Shown here: in pieces, positions 7,364 through 16,157 of the stretch
Numbering within the stretch: the stretch's first letter is position 1
Layout: each line of letters starts with the position of its first letter
NCBI GenBank assembly: GCA_900543755.1
Contig: UQSP01000002.1
Coordinates: forward strand, 19,552-83,551
Reading direction: 5' to 3'
DNA: 64,000 nt
Source: an uncultured Eubacteriales bacterium
Lineage (GTDB): Bacteria; Bacillota; Clostridia; Christensenellales; Pumilibacteraceae
Notes under the pieces: generated by a model
The model's input: the letters and a program-made list of their open reading frames with translations, nothing else
What the model was told of the DNA's origin: nothing
Database searches by the model: none
Program-made: the position numbers and the translations under genes

Positions 7364-8786
7364 GACAAAGGCGTTCGTCAGGGCAGCGGCGATATTCGTG
7401 CTGATGTTTTTGCTGATATGCGTCAGCACATTCGTAAAATATCGCGCATACGGCTCTTTCAACGACAACGGCCGCGATTACTCGCTGATACTCGCGCTTG
7501 CGGGCAGCGGAGTTTGCGTGCTGCTTCTTTTGGTTTCGCTTTTCACTTATTTTATTTATTCGCGCCAAACGATGATAGAAAAGACCAAGGAACTTGCCGC
7601 AATCTGTACCGCCGTGGTTTTGTCATGCGTCGTATGTATAGGAATTTCCGCTTTGGGACTTTTCTATATGCCCATGGCGCTGGCGGCGTTCGTACTGGTG
7701 CCGTTATCCGCCCGCCGCGACGTTTTTATCGCCAACATCGTGACCAATCTGATAGTATCGGTCATTTTACTGTTCGAGTCCATTATGGGCTCCAAAGTCG
7801 AGGCAATACCCGTCCTGGCGATGATGATTATAGGGATATTTACGGGTTCAATAGTTGCATATACCATGTCGGACGTTGTTAGACGTGTGGTATACGTCAT
7901 GCGCGGAATTGCGATAGGTCTTACGACGATTGCGCTGCTGTTCATATCTTCGCTGATAGTAAATACTTTCTATTTCGTAGACGAAATCGGATTTTTGTGT
8001 ATACCTTCATTCGGACAGGTACTTGTGGGACTTCTCCTTCAACCCGTGTTCGAAAGCGTTTTCAATATTCTTACAAACACTAAACTTACCGAGCTTACCG
8101 ATCATAACGCGCCGCTTATTAAAATGCTGATAAACGACGCGCTGGGTACGTTCAACCATTCCATAACCGTTGCAAGCTTTGCCGAAGTATGCGCTTTGCG
8201 GATAGGCGAAAATCCATATCTTGCAAAGGCGTGCGCGTATTATCACGATGTGGGAAAAGCCAAAAATCCCACGTTTTTCTCCGAAAACCAGTCCGGTTAC
8301 AACCCGCACGACGAGCTTCTTCCCGAGGTTTCGGCAAAGATTCTTCGCGCGCACACTACCGACGGATACGAACTTTGCATCAAGCATCGTATTCCCGAAG
8401 AGGTGGCGTCAGTCACTCTTCAGCATCACGGAACCTTGCCGATGGCAGTATTCTACGCGAAAGCAAAGAAGCTTACCGACGGGGACGTGGATATAAAAGA
8501 GTACTCTTACCACGGCGAAACGCCCGTTACCAAAATCGCTGCAATTATCATGATTTGCGACGCGTGCGAGGCGGCTTTAAGGGCAAGAAACAAGCCTACG
8601 GGCGCAGAAGTCGACGCCATAGTGGGCGGAATAATAAGCGACCGAATAGCAAGGCGTCAGTTCGATAATTGCGACATTACTTTAAGAGACCTCAATATAA
8701 TCAAACATACTATTATAGGGCTGTACGGCGGCTTGTATCACGAGCGCGTTCAGTATCCTTCCGGAAAGGCGGACGGAAATGATTAG
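7347..8786 (+). CDS. PgpH-type HD phosphodiesterase lacking the extracellular domain
   Basis: 479 residues. TM1 (about 11-30) is followed by only ~20 polar residues, then TM2 (46-70) and further membrane segments to ~residue 235, then a cytoplasmic HD domain with His271 (NHSI), His300-Asp301 (YYHDVGK), NPHD at 319-322, His336 and His360-His361 (QHHGT). The catalytic set matches PgpH/YqfF, which hydrolyses c-di-AMP. Canonical PgpH is ~700 residues with a ~250-residue extracellular 7TMR-HDED domain between TM1 and TM2, absent here. The ATG at 7347 was chosen over an upstream in-frame ATG lying well inside phoH. Confidence 0.85.
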   Translation: MEKEIKTKAFVRAAAIFVLMFLLICVSTFVKYRAYGSFNDNGRDYSLILALAGSGVCVLLLLVSLFTYFIYSRQTMIEKTKELAAICTAVVLSCVVCIGISALGLFYMPMALAAFVLVPLSARRDVFIANIVTNLIVSVILLFESIMGSKVEAIPVLAMMIIGIFTGSIVAYTMSDVVRRVVYVMRGIAIGLTTIALLFISSLIVNTFYFVDEIGFLCIPSFGQVLVGLLLQPVFESVFNILTNTKLTELTDHNAPLIKMLINDALGTFNHSITVASFAEVCALRIGENPYLAKACAYYHDVGKAKNPTFFSENQSGYNPHDELLPEVSAKILRAHTTDGYELCIKHRIPEEVASVTLQHHGTLPMAVFYAKAKKLTDGDVDIKEYSYHGETPVTKIAAIIMICDACEAALRARNKPTGAEVDAIVGGIISDRIARRQFDNCDITLRDLNIIKHTIIGLYGGLYHERVQYPSGKADGND

Positions 8787-9246
8787 GGTGGACTGCGAAA
8801 AGTATAACGACGTGTTTTCCGCTTTGGCCGAATGCGCGTTTATAAATCTCGGACTTAAGGGCGACGCCGTTGTGGAGGCGGATTTCGTTACGGCGGAGGA
8901 GATACACGCGCTTAACCGCGAAACGCGCGGCGTTGACCGCGAAACGGACGTTCTTTCCTATCCCGCGCTTGACGAAATAAAACCTTTTACGAAAGAAAAT
9001 TATCCGTATGACTACAACGCCGAAACGGGAGAAGTGGAATTGGGCAGTATAGTCATCTGCGGAGAAGTAGCATCCCGTCAGGCGGAAGAGTACGGCCACG
9101 GGGAACTCAGGGAAAACTGCTTTTTGTTCGTGCACGGATTGCTGCATCTTCTCGGATACGACCATATCGAGGAAAAAGACCGCGTACTCATGCGCGAAAA
9201 GGAAGAGCTTATTTTAAGCATGCAGAACATAGTGAGAGGAGACTGA
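8779..9246 (+). CDS. ybeY: Endoribonuclease / rRNA maturation factor YbeY
   Basis: 155 residues. It contains the zinc-binding signature VHGLLHLLGYDH (HGxLHLxGYDH) near residues 118-129 and the RxxRGVDRETDVLSYP region upstream. YbeY acts in 16S rRNA 3'-end processing and ribosome quality control. Its start overlaps the pgpH stop by 8 bases. The neighbours phoH and era are functional partners in 30S maturation. The dgkA and cdd genes often found between ybeY and era are absent here. Confidence 0.95.
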   Translation: MIRVDCEKYNDVFSALAECAFINLGLKGDAVVEADFVTAEEIHALNRETRGVDRETDVLSYPALDEIKPFTKENYPYDYNAETGEVELGSIVICGEVASRQAEEYGHGELRENCFLFVHGLLHLLGYDHIEEKDRVLMREKEELILSMQNIVRGD

Positions 9247-9247
9247 A

Positions 9248-10162
9248 TTGAAATCGGGTTTTATAAGCATACTCGGGCGTCCCAACGTGGGAAAATCCAG
9301 TTTGATGAACGCCCTTATAGGCGAAAAAGTTTCCATAGTTTCGCCCAAGGCGCAGACCACCAGGGATAAGATAAACGGCATACTGACCACAGATGAATAT
9401 CAGATGATTTTCATCGATACTCCGGGCGTCCACAAGCCCAAAAACAAACTGGGAAAATATATGGAAAATTGCGTGCGCACCTCGTCGGACGGCGTGGACG
9501 CAATAGTCGTGGTTTTCGACGTTACGAGGCGGATTCTTCCGTCCGATACCGAGTTTGTCGAAAAATATCTTACGGGGAAAACTCCCGTTTATCTTGTGCT
9601 AAACAAAATCGACGAGGCAGGTTACGAAAAGGTCTATCCGCTGCTTGAAAAACTTTCGTATCTTCTTAAAGCGGAAAACAATCGCGCCGCGGTAAAAGAA
9701 ATAATACCCGTTTCCGCCAAAAAAGGGCGCAATGTGGACGTGCTTAAAAAATATCTGGTGTCGGAGCTTAAGGAGGGACCTTGCTATTATCCCTCCGACG
9801 AAATCACCGATAAGTCAGAGCGTTACATGATAAGCGAAATCATACGCGAAAAGGCGCTGATGCTGCTTGACGACGAGATTCCTCACGGCATAGGCGTGGA
9901 AATTTCCAATATGTTTTACGACGAATACGGTACGGCTCACATTTTTGTGGACGTCATTGCGGAAAAAGATTCGCATAAGGCTATAATAATAGGCGCGGGC
10001 GGAGAAAAGCTGAAAATGATAGCCGAGCGCGCGCGTAAGGACGTGGAAAAACTGCTTTCCGCCAAAGTGTATATGGAACTTTTTGTAAAGGTGCGCGAAA
10101 ACTGGCGCAATAACGCCCTTTTCATGAGCGATATAGGTTACGACGGTAAAAAACTAAAATAA
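9248..10162 (+). CDS. era: GTPase Era
   Basis: 304 residues. G1 GRPNVGKSS (residues 8-16), G2 with TTRDKI, G3 DTPGVHKP, G4 NKID, G5 SAKKG, and a C-terminal KH domain (IIIGAGGEKLKMIAERARKD). Era binds the 3' end of 16S rRNA and gates 30S assembly. The start is TTG at 9248 with AGAGGAG 5 bases upstream; no ATG fits the conserved N-terminus (MKSGFISILGRPNVGKS). Confidence 0.97.
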   Translation: MKSGFISILGRPNVGKSSLMNALIGEKVSIVSPKAQTTRDKINGILTTDEYQMIFIDTPGVHKPKNKLGKYMENCVRTSSDGVDAIVVVFDVTRRILPSDTEFVEKYLTGKTPVYLVLNKIDEAGYEKVYPLLEKLSYLLKAENNRAAVKEIIPVSAKKGRNVDVLKKYLVSELKEGPCYYPSDEITDKSERYMISEIIREKALMLLDDEIPHGIGVEISNMFYDEYGTAHIFVDVIAEKDSHKAIIIGAGGEKLKMIAERARKDVEKLLSAKVYMELFVKVRENWRNNALFMSDIGYDGKKLK

Positions 10163-10221
10163 ACCAATGTATAATTTCAGCTTCCTTTTCGCATAATAGC
10201 TTAAAAGAGGAGGGTGAAATT

Positions 10222-10392
10222 ATGTTCAAAGATATTTACGGATTTATGGACGGAGACGGCTTCGGCGCACCCGTAGACCCCATGCTGTTAAGCTGGGATT
10301 TGTTTGAGGAAAGCGGAAACCCCGGGTTTTATATGTTATATAAAAACCTGTTTCATCTCGAAGACACGGAGTACGACGACAGATTCGAATGA
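10222..10392 (+). CDS. YqzL-like small protein
   Basis: 56 residues starting at ATG 10222 behind a strong SD (AGAGGAGGGTG). The central part, LSWDLFEESGNPGFYMLYKN, matches the pattern of the small YqzL family (TW-x-F-x-x-TGN-x-x-x-YLL-x-K). As in B. subtilis it lies between era and recO, which supports the call. It has a 20-residue N-terminal and a 15-residue acidic C-terminal extension relative to the usual ~47-residue form. Function unknown. Confidence 0.75.
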   Translation: MFKDIYGFMDGDGFGAPVDPMLLSWDLFEESGNPGFYMLYKNLFHLEDTEYDDRFE

Positions 10393-10430
10393 TTTACCGT
10401 CCGCACCTCGGATAAAAGAAGGATAAAAAT

Positions 10431-11072
10431 TTGGATAAAAAACTTACGGCAATTTTATTAAAGGCGTCGGACTTAAAAGACAGCGATAAGTCCGTGCGCC
10501 TTTTTTCCGCGGAAGAGGGCGTAGTTACCGCAGTCATGCACGGGGTAAGAAAGCAGAAAGCCAAACTGAAATTCGCCGCTCAGCCTTTTGCGCTTTGCCG
10601 TTACGAACTTAACGAGAAGTCGGGAAAATATACCGTTACAGGCGCCACGCCCATAGAAGACCTTTATTCTATTTGTTTGGAACCCGTTTCTTACGCGTCG
10701 GCGTGTTTGATGCTGGAAACAGTGGATAAAGCAAGCGCGTCCATAGAGCCCGACAAGCTGTTTGTGGTGCTTTTAAAGTCGCTAAAGGCATTATTGCTCA
10801 ACGAAGTTTCTTCCGCTTTGATAAGTGCAAAATTCATACAAAAAGTTTTAAGCATGTCGGGCTTTGTTGTCATGCCTAAAAAAAATACAACATCTTACGA
10901 AACTCCGTCTTCGCTTCTCGATTACATAGCTTATAAAACGCTTGAAGAGCTTCGCGGCTTAAGCGTTGACCGCGATACTGAAAAGAAAGCCGTAAAGCTT
11001 ATGGCGTCACGCTTTGAAAGCGTTTACGAATCCCGGCTTATGTCTCTTAAAATTTATTTAACTATTTTATAA
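10431..11072 (+). CDS. recO: DNA repair protein RecO (short form)
   Basis: 213 residues. The N-terminal OB fold has the RecO pattern (ILLKASDLKDSDKSVRLFS then GVVTAVMHGVRKQKAKLKF) and the C-terminal half is helical. RecO mediates RecA loading onto SSB-coated DNA with RecR. It is shorter than the usual ~240-255 residues and lacks the CxxC zinc-finger cysteines present in many homologues. TTG start at 10431 with AGAAGG upstream. Directly follows the YqzL-like gene, as in Bacillus. Confidence 0.88.
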   Translation: MDKKLTAILLKASDLKDSDKSVRLFSAEEGVVTAVMHGVRKQKAKLKFAAQPFALCRYELNEKSGKYTVTGATPIEDLYSICLEPVSYASACLMLETVDKASASIEPDKLFVVLLKSLKALLLNEVSSALISAKFIQKVLSMSGFVVMPKKNTTSYETPSSLLDYIAYKTLEELRGLSVDRDTEKKAVKLMASRFESVYESRLMSLKIYLTIL

Positions 11073-11098
11073 GTTTTTTATAACATAGGGCAAAATGT

Positions 11099-11127
11099 TT
11101 GCTTACCGAAAACTAAAGTGATATAAT
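11099..11127 (+). promoter_or_regulatory. Probable promoter for the gdpD-esterase pair
   Basis: TATAAT at 11122-11127 with TTGCTT at 11099-11104 (17-base spacer). The -10 is perfect and the -35 is poor. Confidence 0.5.
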
Positions 11128-11161
11128 TCATTTATCTTTGAAAGGGGAGATAAATGCTATA

Positions 11162-11914
11162 ATGAAAAAAGATTGGCTTTACGACGTGTTTGTGGCCCAT
11201 CGCGGACTGCACGATTCGGAAAAAGGCATTGTGGAAAACACTTTGCCGGCTTTTCAGGCGGCAATAGACGCAGGGTATAATATCGAGCTTGACGTACAGC
11301 TTACCAAAGACGGAAAGCTTGTGGTTTATCACGACGACAATTTCAAGCGAGTTTGCGGCATTGAAGCCGACGTCGATTCGTTTGATTACGATTACATAAA
11401 GAAAAACGTCCGTTTTCTCGCAAATCCCGATTCTTCGGTTTACGTTCCGCTTTTTTCCGAGGTTGCCGCTTTGTGCGAGGGGAAAACGGGCCTTATGATT
11501 GAGATTAAGAAGAAAAGTGACGGGTTTTACGATTACAAGGTGGAAGAAGCGCTTTTAGCGGAGCTTAAAAATTACAAAGGCGATTTCATAGTCAAATCGT
11601 TCAATCCTTATTCAGTCGATTTTTTCCGTACTCAAGCGCCCTCGTATCGTCGCGGATTTTTGTGCAGTAAAAGCACTATTGACGAATATGAGCCTGAAAT
11701 AAGGGAAAAAGTCAGGGAAATACTTTTCGACAAGGATAAAAAGGTGGAATTTTTCGATTACGGAGTCTGGCTTTTAGGCAGTCCGCTTTACAATGAAGTA
11801 AAGGGGACTATGCCGATTGTTGTATGGACGGTAACGTCACAAAAAGATTACGACGACAACAAGCATCTTTTCGACAACATGATATTTGAAAAATTTATTC
11901 CCAAGGAAAACTAA
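11162..11914 (+). CDS. Glycerophosphodiester phosphodiesterase
   Basis: 250 residues. GDPD signature: VAHRGLHD (residues 9-16), ENTLPAF, then IELDVQLTKDGKLVVYHDD, which supply the HRG, ENT, ELDV and HDD metal and catalytic residues. It hydrolyses glycerophosphodiesters to glycerol-3-phosphate and an alcohol. No signal peptide, so cytoplasmic. A longer frame begins at TTG 11138, but that lies on the SD (AAAGGGGAG), so ATG 11162 was chosen. Three bases separate it from the next gene, with which it forms an operon. Confidence 0.9.
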   Translation: MKKDWLYDVFVAHRGLHDSEKGIVENTLPAFQAAIDAGYNIELDVQLTKDGKLVVYHDDNFKRVCGIEADVDSFDYDYIKKNVRFLANPDSSVYVPLFSEVAALCEGKTGLMIEIKKKSDGFYDYKVEEALLAELKNYKGDFIVKSFNPYSVDFFRTQAPSYRRGFLCSKSTIDEYEPEIREKVREILFDKDKKVEFFDYGVWLLGSPLYNEVKGTMPIVVWTVTSQKDYDDNKHLFDNMIFEKFIPKEN

Positions 11915-11917
11915 ATC

Positions 11918-12895
11918 ATGCCGGTACTGGATAAACCACTTAAAGACCTGAAAAATTACAATGGCGTTTCGCCTAAACCCGCCGATTTTGACGAGTTCTG
12001 GGACGCAAGACTGAAGCGTTTAAAATCGCTTAAACCCAAGTACACTTTGGGTGACCCCGGCGTTAAATGCAAAGGCGCAATTATAAACAGCCTTGATTTT
12101 ATCGCGGAAGACGGTTCTCCCATCCACTGCAGAGTGGTGCGACCCGACACAAAGGAAAAAGTACCCGTTCTGTTCGAGTTTCACGGTCTTTCCGGCTGTT
12201 GCGGCGGTTACAGCGGCAAGCTTAAATGGGCTATGGCGGGTTTTGCGGTAGTCGCCATGGATTGCCGCGGACAGGGCGGATTTTCTTCGGACAATTCCGT
12301 TCGGCATGGCATGAACCTTCGCGGCAGCATAGTGCGCGGCGTTGAAGGCGCACCCGAAGACCTTTATTACGTATCAGTCTATTCCGACATCGTTCAGCTT
12401 GTTGAAATAATAAAAGGCATGGATTTTGCCGATACCGACCGTATGTACGCTCACGGCGGCAGTCAGGGCGGCGGTCTTACGGTGGCATGCGCGGCGTTGT
12501 GCGCGGACGATATTAAAGGAATAACTCCCGTTTATCCGTACCTCAGCGACTTTAAACGCGTGTACGAAATGGATATGATAGAGCGCGCTTACGAGGATAT
12601 CAAATATTACCTGCGCAGTTTTCTGCCTCAGGACGGCGAGCGCGAAAAGTTCTGGAACGCTTTGGGATATATAGACATTCAGAATCTTGCACCCAGAATA
12701 AAGGCTGAAACATACTGGTACTGCGGACTTATGGACAACGTTTGCCCTCCGTCCACGCAGTTTGCTTGTTACAACAAAATAAAAGCGAAAAAAAATATGT
12801 ATATTTCTTCTTACCACGGGCACGAGTCTCAACCGCGCGAGTGGGAGGACGGAGAATTCAGATTTCTGACTCACCTTGCGGGGCTGGACGACTGA
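11918..12895 (+). CDS. CE7 acetyl esterase (acetylxylan esterase / cephalosporin-C deacetylase family)
   Basis: 325 residues, alpha/beta hydrolase fold. The catalytic triad is visible: Ser182 in GGSQGGG, Asp273 in CGLMDNVCPPST and His302 in YHGHE. RGQGG at 117-121 is the other CE7 hallmark. Family enzymes remove acetyl groups from xylo-oligosaccharides and other small acetylated compounds. No signal peptide, so it would act on imported oligosaccharides. It is cotranscribed with the phosphodiesterase and followed by a strong terminator. The natural substrate is uncertain. Confidence 0.88.
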   Translation: MPVLDKPLKDLKNYNGVSPKPADFDEFWDARLKRLKSLKPKYTLGDPGVKCKGAIINSLDFIAEDGSPIHCRVVRPDTKEKVPVLFEFHGLSGCCGGYSGKLKWAMAGFAVVAMDCRGQGGFSSDNSVRHGMNLRGSIVRGVEGAPEDLYYVSVYSDIVQLVEIIKGMDFADTDRMYAHGGSQGGGLTVACAALCADDIKGITPVYPYLSDFKRVYEMDMIERAYEDIKYYLRSFLPQDGEREKFWNALGYIDIQNLAPRIKAETYWYCGLMDNVCPPSTQFACYNKIKAKKNMYISSYHGHESQPREWEDGEFRFLTHLAGLDD

Positions 12896-12929
12896 TACGT
12901 TGATTTAATTTCAAATACAGATAAAATTT

Positions 12930-12972
12930 ATGGGCAAAAAGCACTCCTTTTGTGCATTTTGCCCATATTTTA
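12930..12972 (+). terminator. Strong intrinsic terminator
   Basis: ATGGGCAAAA-AGCAC pairs with GTGC-A-TTTTGCCCAT, about 14 bp around a CTCCTTTT loop, followed by ATTTT. Confidence 0.85.
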
Positions 12973-13004
12973 TATCTGTTTATGGATAAAGTTTACGATA
13001 ACAG

Positions 13005-13033
13005 TTGCAAAACCGATAAAAAAAGTTTATAAT
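13005..13033 (+). promoter_or_regulatory. Sigma-A promoter for degV and the apbE cluster
   Basis: TTGCAA at 13005-13010, 17-base spacer, TATAAT at 13028-13033. The leader to the degV ATG is about 75 bases. Confidence 0.7.
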
Positions 13034-13112
13034 TATTAAGGTTATTTCTAACCTTTCGTAAAAGCCGGATGAATTAAAGGAAGAAATAAATTGTTTAAAG
13101 GAGGCAAATAAA

Positions 13113-13967
13113 ATGAGTAAATTTTTCTGTGACAGCAATTGTGAGCTTTGGTTTGATAAAGTAGAATCGCTCGGGATTAATTATATATCCATGCCCTATA
13201 CCGTGGGCGATAACGAATACTATTACGACCTTGGAAAAAATACCGATAACCGCAAGTTTTTCGAGGATATGCGCAAAGGCGCGGTGCCCAAAACAAGCGC
13301 GCTTAACATGCAGAATTACATCGATTATTTCGAGCCCGTATTAAAACAAGGCGAGGACATAATTTACGTTACTTTTTCGCATAAGATGAGTGCGACTTTC
13401 GAATCCATGGCAAAAGCGATAGAGCAGCTTAAGCAGACTTATCCGGAGCGCACTGTGTCCGTAGTGGATACAAAGCATATCAGCATGGCGGCGGGAATAG
13501 TGGTGTACTACGCGGCTAAACTGCACAACGAAGGCGCTTCCGACGAGGAGGTCGTAAAATTCGTCGAGTCTTTCCGCGAGCGCGTAAAATGTTATTTCAC
13601 CGTGTCGAATCTTATATATCTTAAACGCGGCGGCAGACTTTCGTCTTTCAAGGCGTTTGTGGGGACTCTTTTCGACATAAAGCCCATTATATCCAACATC
13701 GACGGCAAGCTTGAAAACATCGAAAAGTCCAAGGGCAGAAAAAAATCTCTTAAAGATTTAACAGGCTATCTTGAAAAGGATAAAGTGGATTTAAGCTATC
13801 CGATTGTCATAATGAACGCCGATTGCGACCCCGACGCGGATTATACGGTTTCCGCGATACGCGAAAAGTATCCCGATGCGGAAATCTGGGAACAATTGGT
13901 AGGACCGGTTATAGGCAGCCATTGCGGTCCCGACACCATCGGCATGATATTCGTCGCCGCCGAATAA
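13113..13967 (+). CDS. DegV family fatty-acid-binding protein
   Basis: 284 residues. DegV fold: N-terminal DSNCEL, GDNEYYYD, KTSALNMQNYIDYFE (the P-TSQP-like region, here KTSALN), FSHKMSATFES (S-x-x-S-GT-like), and the C-terminal GPVIGSHCGPDTIGMIF motif. DegV proteins (FakB-type) bind a single fatty acid and in FakAB systems present it for phosphorylation. No fakA kinase is seen in this window. Excellent SD (AAAGGAGG) 9 bases from the ATG. Eleven to nineteen bases before apbE, so probably the first gene of that operon. Confidence 0.9.
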   Translation: MSKFFCDSNCELWFDKVESLGINYISMPYTVGDNEYYYDLGKNTDNRKFFEDMRKGAVPKTSALNMQNYIDYFEPVLKQGEDIIYVTFSHKMSATFESMAKAIEQLKQTYPERTVSVVDTKHISMAAGIVVYYAAKLHNEGASDEEVVKFVESFRERVKCYFTVSNLIYLKRGGRLSSFKAFVGTLFDIKPIISNIDGKLENIEKSKGRKKSLKDLTGYLEKDKVDLSYPIVIMNADCDPDADYTVSAIREKYPDAEIWEQLVGPVIGSHCGPDTIGMIFVAAE

Positions 13968-13986
13968 TAAAAGAGGTTTGATTTTT

Positions 13987-15150
13987 GTGCGTTTACGAAA
14001 ACTGATTGCCATAGTTCTTTCAGGGCTGTGTTCGACGCTGTGCATTGCCTGTTCGGGCGGTACGTATTACACCGTAACCCAGACTGTTTTTTCATCGGGG
14101 CTTGTGTTTTCCGCGTCCGTATTGGGCGACAAAGACGAGGAAGCCGTGGAAGAAATGCTTGATTTTCTCAATGAAATCGACGCGTCGGTAAACGTTAACC
14201 GCAATGACAGCCTTTTGTCGCGTTTTAACGCGCTTTCCGCAGGCGAAAAGATAGAGGTGGATTATCACGCCTATAAGCTTGTGTCCGCCGCAAGAGAGCT
14301 TTATTATGAAACCGACGGGGCGTTTAACGTCGCGTTGAGCGGAGTTTCTCACGCATGGGGCGTGGACGCGGAGGGGATAAACCGCTACGTTTACGGTAAC
14401 GGTACGGTTACTCAACCGCCGTCGCTTCCTTCCGAGGAGCAGCTTTCGATGCTTCTGGGCTTTACCGACATGAGCGACAATACTTTTGATTTTTATACTC
14501 AGGACGGCAAGTATTATCTTGAAAAATACGTATCGGAGTTTAAATTGGACCTTGGCGGAATCGCAAAAGGCTATTGCGCCGATAAATGCCGAGATATTGC
14601 GCTGAAATACGGATTGAAATCCGCGCTTATCAAACTAAGCGGTAACGTCATGCTTGTAGGCGACTACTACAACGGCAAATCGTATCAAAAGTGGGGCGTG
14701 GGCGTCATTAATCCGCGTAAAGAGGATTCTGGCTCGCCGCAGTACGTATGCGGCTTTTACGCAGATAACGACGCCACCGTCGTTACCAGCGGCGATTACG
14801 AACGTTGCTTCGATTATTATTACGAAGGAGGCTCGTCGGTCAAGGTCTGCCATATCATCGACGGAAGGGCGCTTATGCCCGTGGGCGTTCAATACGACCC
14901 CGAAAGGAAAATGTACGAAAACAGCGATTCCTACGTGATTTCCGCCACCGTGATTGGCGAAAACTCAATGCTTGCCGATGCCTATTCCACCGCCGTTTGC
15001 GTCATGGGAGCGGAAAAAGGCGCGCGTTTTTTATCGGAAAAAGGCTATAAGGGCATAATTTTTACTTCCGATAAGAAATACGTGTTTGTCGGCGATATCG
15101 ATTTTACGCCAAGCGAAAATCTTTATCTTACCGAGTACAGTCCGTTATGA
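13987..15150 (+). CDS. apbE: FAD:protein FMN transferase (ApbE), lipoprotein-type
   Basis: 387 residues. An N-terminal hydrophobic stretch ends in TLCIAC, a possible (non-ideal) lipobox. The body has ApbE landmarks: LDLGGIAKGYCADK (FAD and Mg binding), VTSGDYERCF, HIIDGRALMPVG and the terminal ADAYSTAVCVMG. ApbE uses FAD to attach FMN to Ser/Thr of Rnf and related subunits outside the membrane. rnfD and rnfG, its likely substrates, are encoded 33 kb downstream. GTG 13987 is chosen because AAGAGG lies 10 bases upstream; a TTG at 13978 sits too close to it. The fourth motif has Gly where Pro is usual (HIIDP). Overlaps the next gene by 4 bases. Confidence 0.88.
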   Translation: MRLRKLIAIVLSGLCSTLCIACSGGTYYTVTQTVFSSGLVFSASVLGDKDEEAVEEMLDFLNEIDASVNVNRNDSLLSRFNALSAGEKIEVDYHAYKLVSAARELYYETDGAFNVALSGVSHAWGVDAEGINRYVYGNGTVTQPPSLPSEEQLSMLLGFTDMSDNTFDFYTQDGKYYLEKYVSEFKLDLGGIAKGYCADKCRDIALKYGLKSALIKLSGNVMLVGDYYNGKSYQKWGVGVINPRKEDSGSPQYVCGFYADNDATVVTSGDYERCFDYYYEGGSSVKVCHIIDGRALMPVGVQYDPERKMYENSDSYVISATVIGENSMLADAYSTAVCVMGAEKGARFLSEKGYKGIIFTSDKKYVFVGDIDFTPSENLYLTEYSPL

Positions 15151-15542
15151 CCGATATCAAAAGCGTTAACGCGGTAAAAAATTCTCCTCCCGTAAAAGCA
15201 GCGGACGCCGTTTTAATCGCGCTTTTGGCGGTTGCGGCGATTATATTTTCCGTTTTCGGACTTTTCACGGGGCAAAAGGGCGACAACGTGCGTATCGATG
15301 CAGACGGCAAAACCTATGTATACAGTCTTTCGGAAAATCGCGAAATCGTGCTTGATTCTCTTACCGTCGTAATAGAGAACGGAAAAGTTTACGTAAAAGA
15401 CGCGATTTGCTCGGATAAAATATGCGAGCACACCGGTAAAATTGACAAGGTTAATCAGTCGATAGTATGCCTTCCGGGAAACGTGGTTATCGTCATAGAA
15501 GGCGAAGGCGATTTTCAGGTTGATACCGGACAGGAAAAATAA
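15147..15542 (+). CDS. NusG domain II-containing membrane-anchored protein
   Basis: 131 residues. One N-terminal membrane segment (about 20-42) is followed by an extracytoplasmic NusG-II domain with the family motif CSDKICEHTGKI and QSIVCLPGNVVIVI, three cysteines in all. Proteins of this kind sit next to ApbE and Gx-type transporters in many anaerobic Firmicutes. Their biochemical role is not known to me. The start overlaps the apbE stop (ATGA), giving strong coupling. Confidence 0.85.
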   Translation: MTDIKSVNAVKNSPPVKAADAVLIALLAVAAIIFSVFGLFTGQKGDNVRIDADGKTYVYSLSENREIVLDSLTVVIENGKVYVKDAICSDKICEHTGKIDKVNQSIVCLPGNVVIVIEGEGDFQVDTGQEK

Positions 15543-15560
15543 GGAGTTTTTGTAAAGGCG

Positions 15561-16139
15561 ATGGAAACAAGGCGTATAACTTATCTCGGGTTATTTACTG
15601 CGGCGGCGCTTGTACTGCACGTCGTGGAAAGCGCTTTGCCCCCTTTGCTGGCATTTGCTCCCGGCGCCAAAATGGGGCTTGGCAACGTGGTAAGTTTGGT
15701 GGCGGTGTTTATTCTGGGAGTTGCGGATGCGTACTTCATCCTGACCGTAAGGTGCCTTTTCGGCGCGATTTTCGGCGGAGGAATCTGGTCGCTTGCTTAC
15801 TCACTGCCCGCGGGAGTGGTTTCGCTTACTGTGGAAGTACTGCTTGTAAAACTGCTTTTACCGCGCATTTCCATTGTATCCGTAAGCTTTGTAGGTGCGC
15901 TTCTTCACAATGCCGTTCAGCTTTTTGTCGCGTCCGTCACCGTAGGCGTAAACCTTTTGCCGATTTTGCCGCTTTTTATGCTTGCAAGCGTAATCGCGGG
16001 GCTTTTCGTAGGATTTACGGCGTATTTTACGATAAAATATCTGCCGCCCAAGACTTATTTCCTTCCCGTAGGAATTGGCGTTGCGCCTTCTGACGTCACC
16101 GATAAATCGGGCGACAAAAATAAAAAAACTGATTTTTAA
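15561..16139 (+). CDS. Gx transporter family membrane protein (EetB / ECF S-component-like)
   Basis: 192 residues, about 5-6 membrane segments, with the family start TRRITYLGLFTAAALVLHVVE and PGAKMGLGNVVSL. This family (often annotated heptaprenyl diphosphate synthase component I) is the usual third member of apbE / NusG-II clusters and resembles ECF S-components. In Listeria the related EetA/EetB pair works in flavin-based extracellular electron transfer. Here it is the third gene of degV-apbE-nusG_II-gx. Substrate unknown. Confidence 0.85.
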   Translation: METRRITYLGLFTAAALVLHVVESALPPLLAFAPGAKMGLGNVVSLVAVFILGVADAYFILTVRCLFGAIFGGGIWSLAYSLPAGVVSLTVEVLLVKLLLPRISIVSVSFVGALLHNAVQLFVASVTVGVNLLPILPLFMLASVIAGLFVGFTAYFTIKYLPPKTYFLPVGIGVAPSDVTDKSGDKNKKTDF

Positions 16140-16157
16140 TTTTCAAGGTGATTTACC

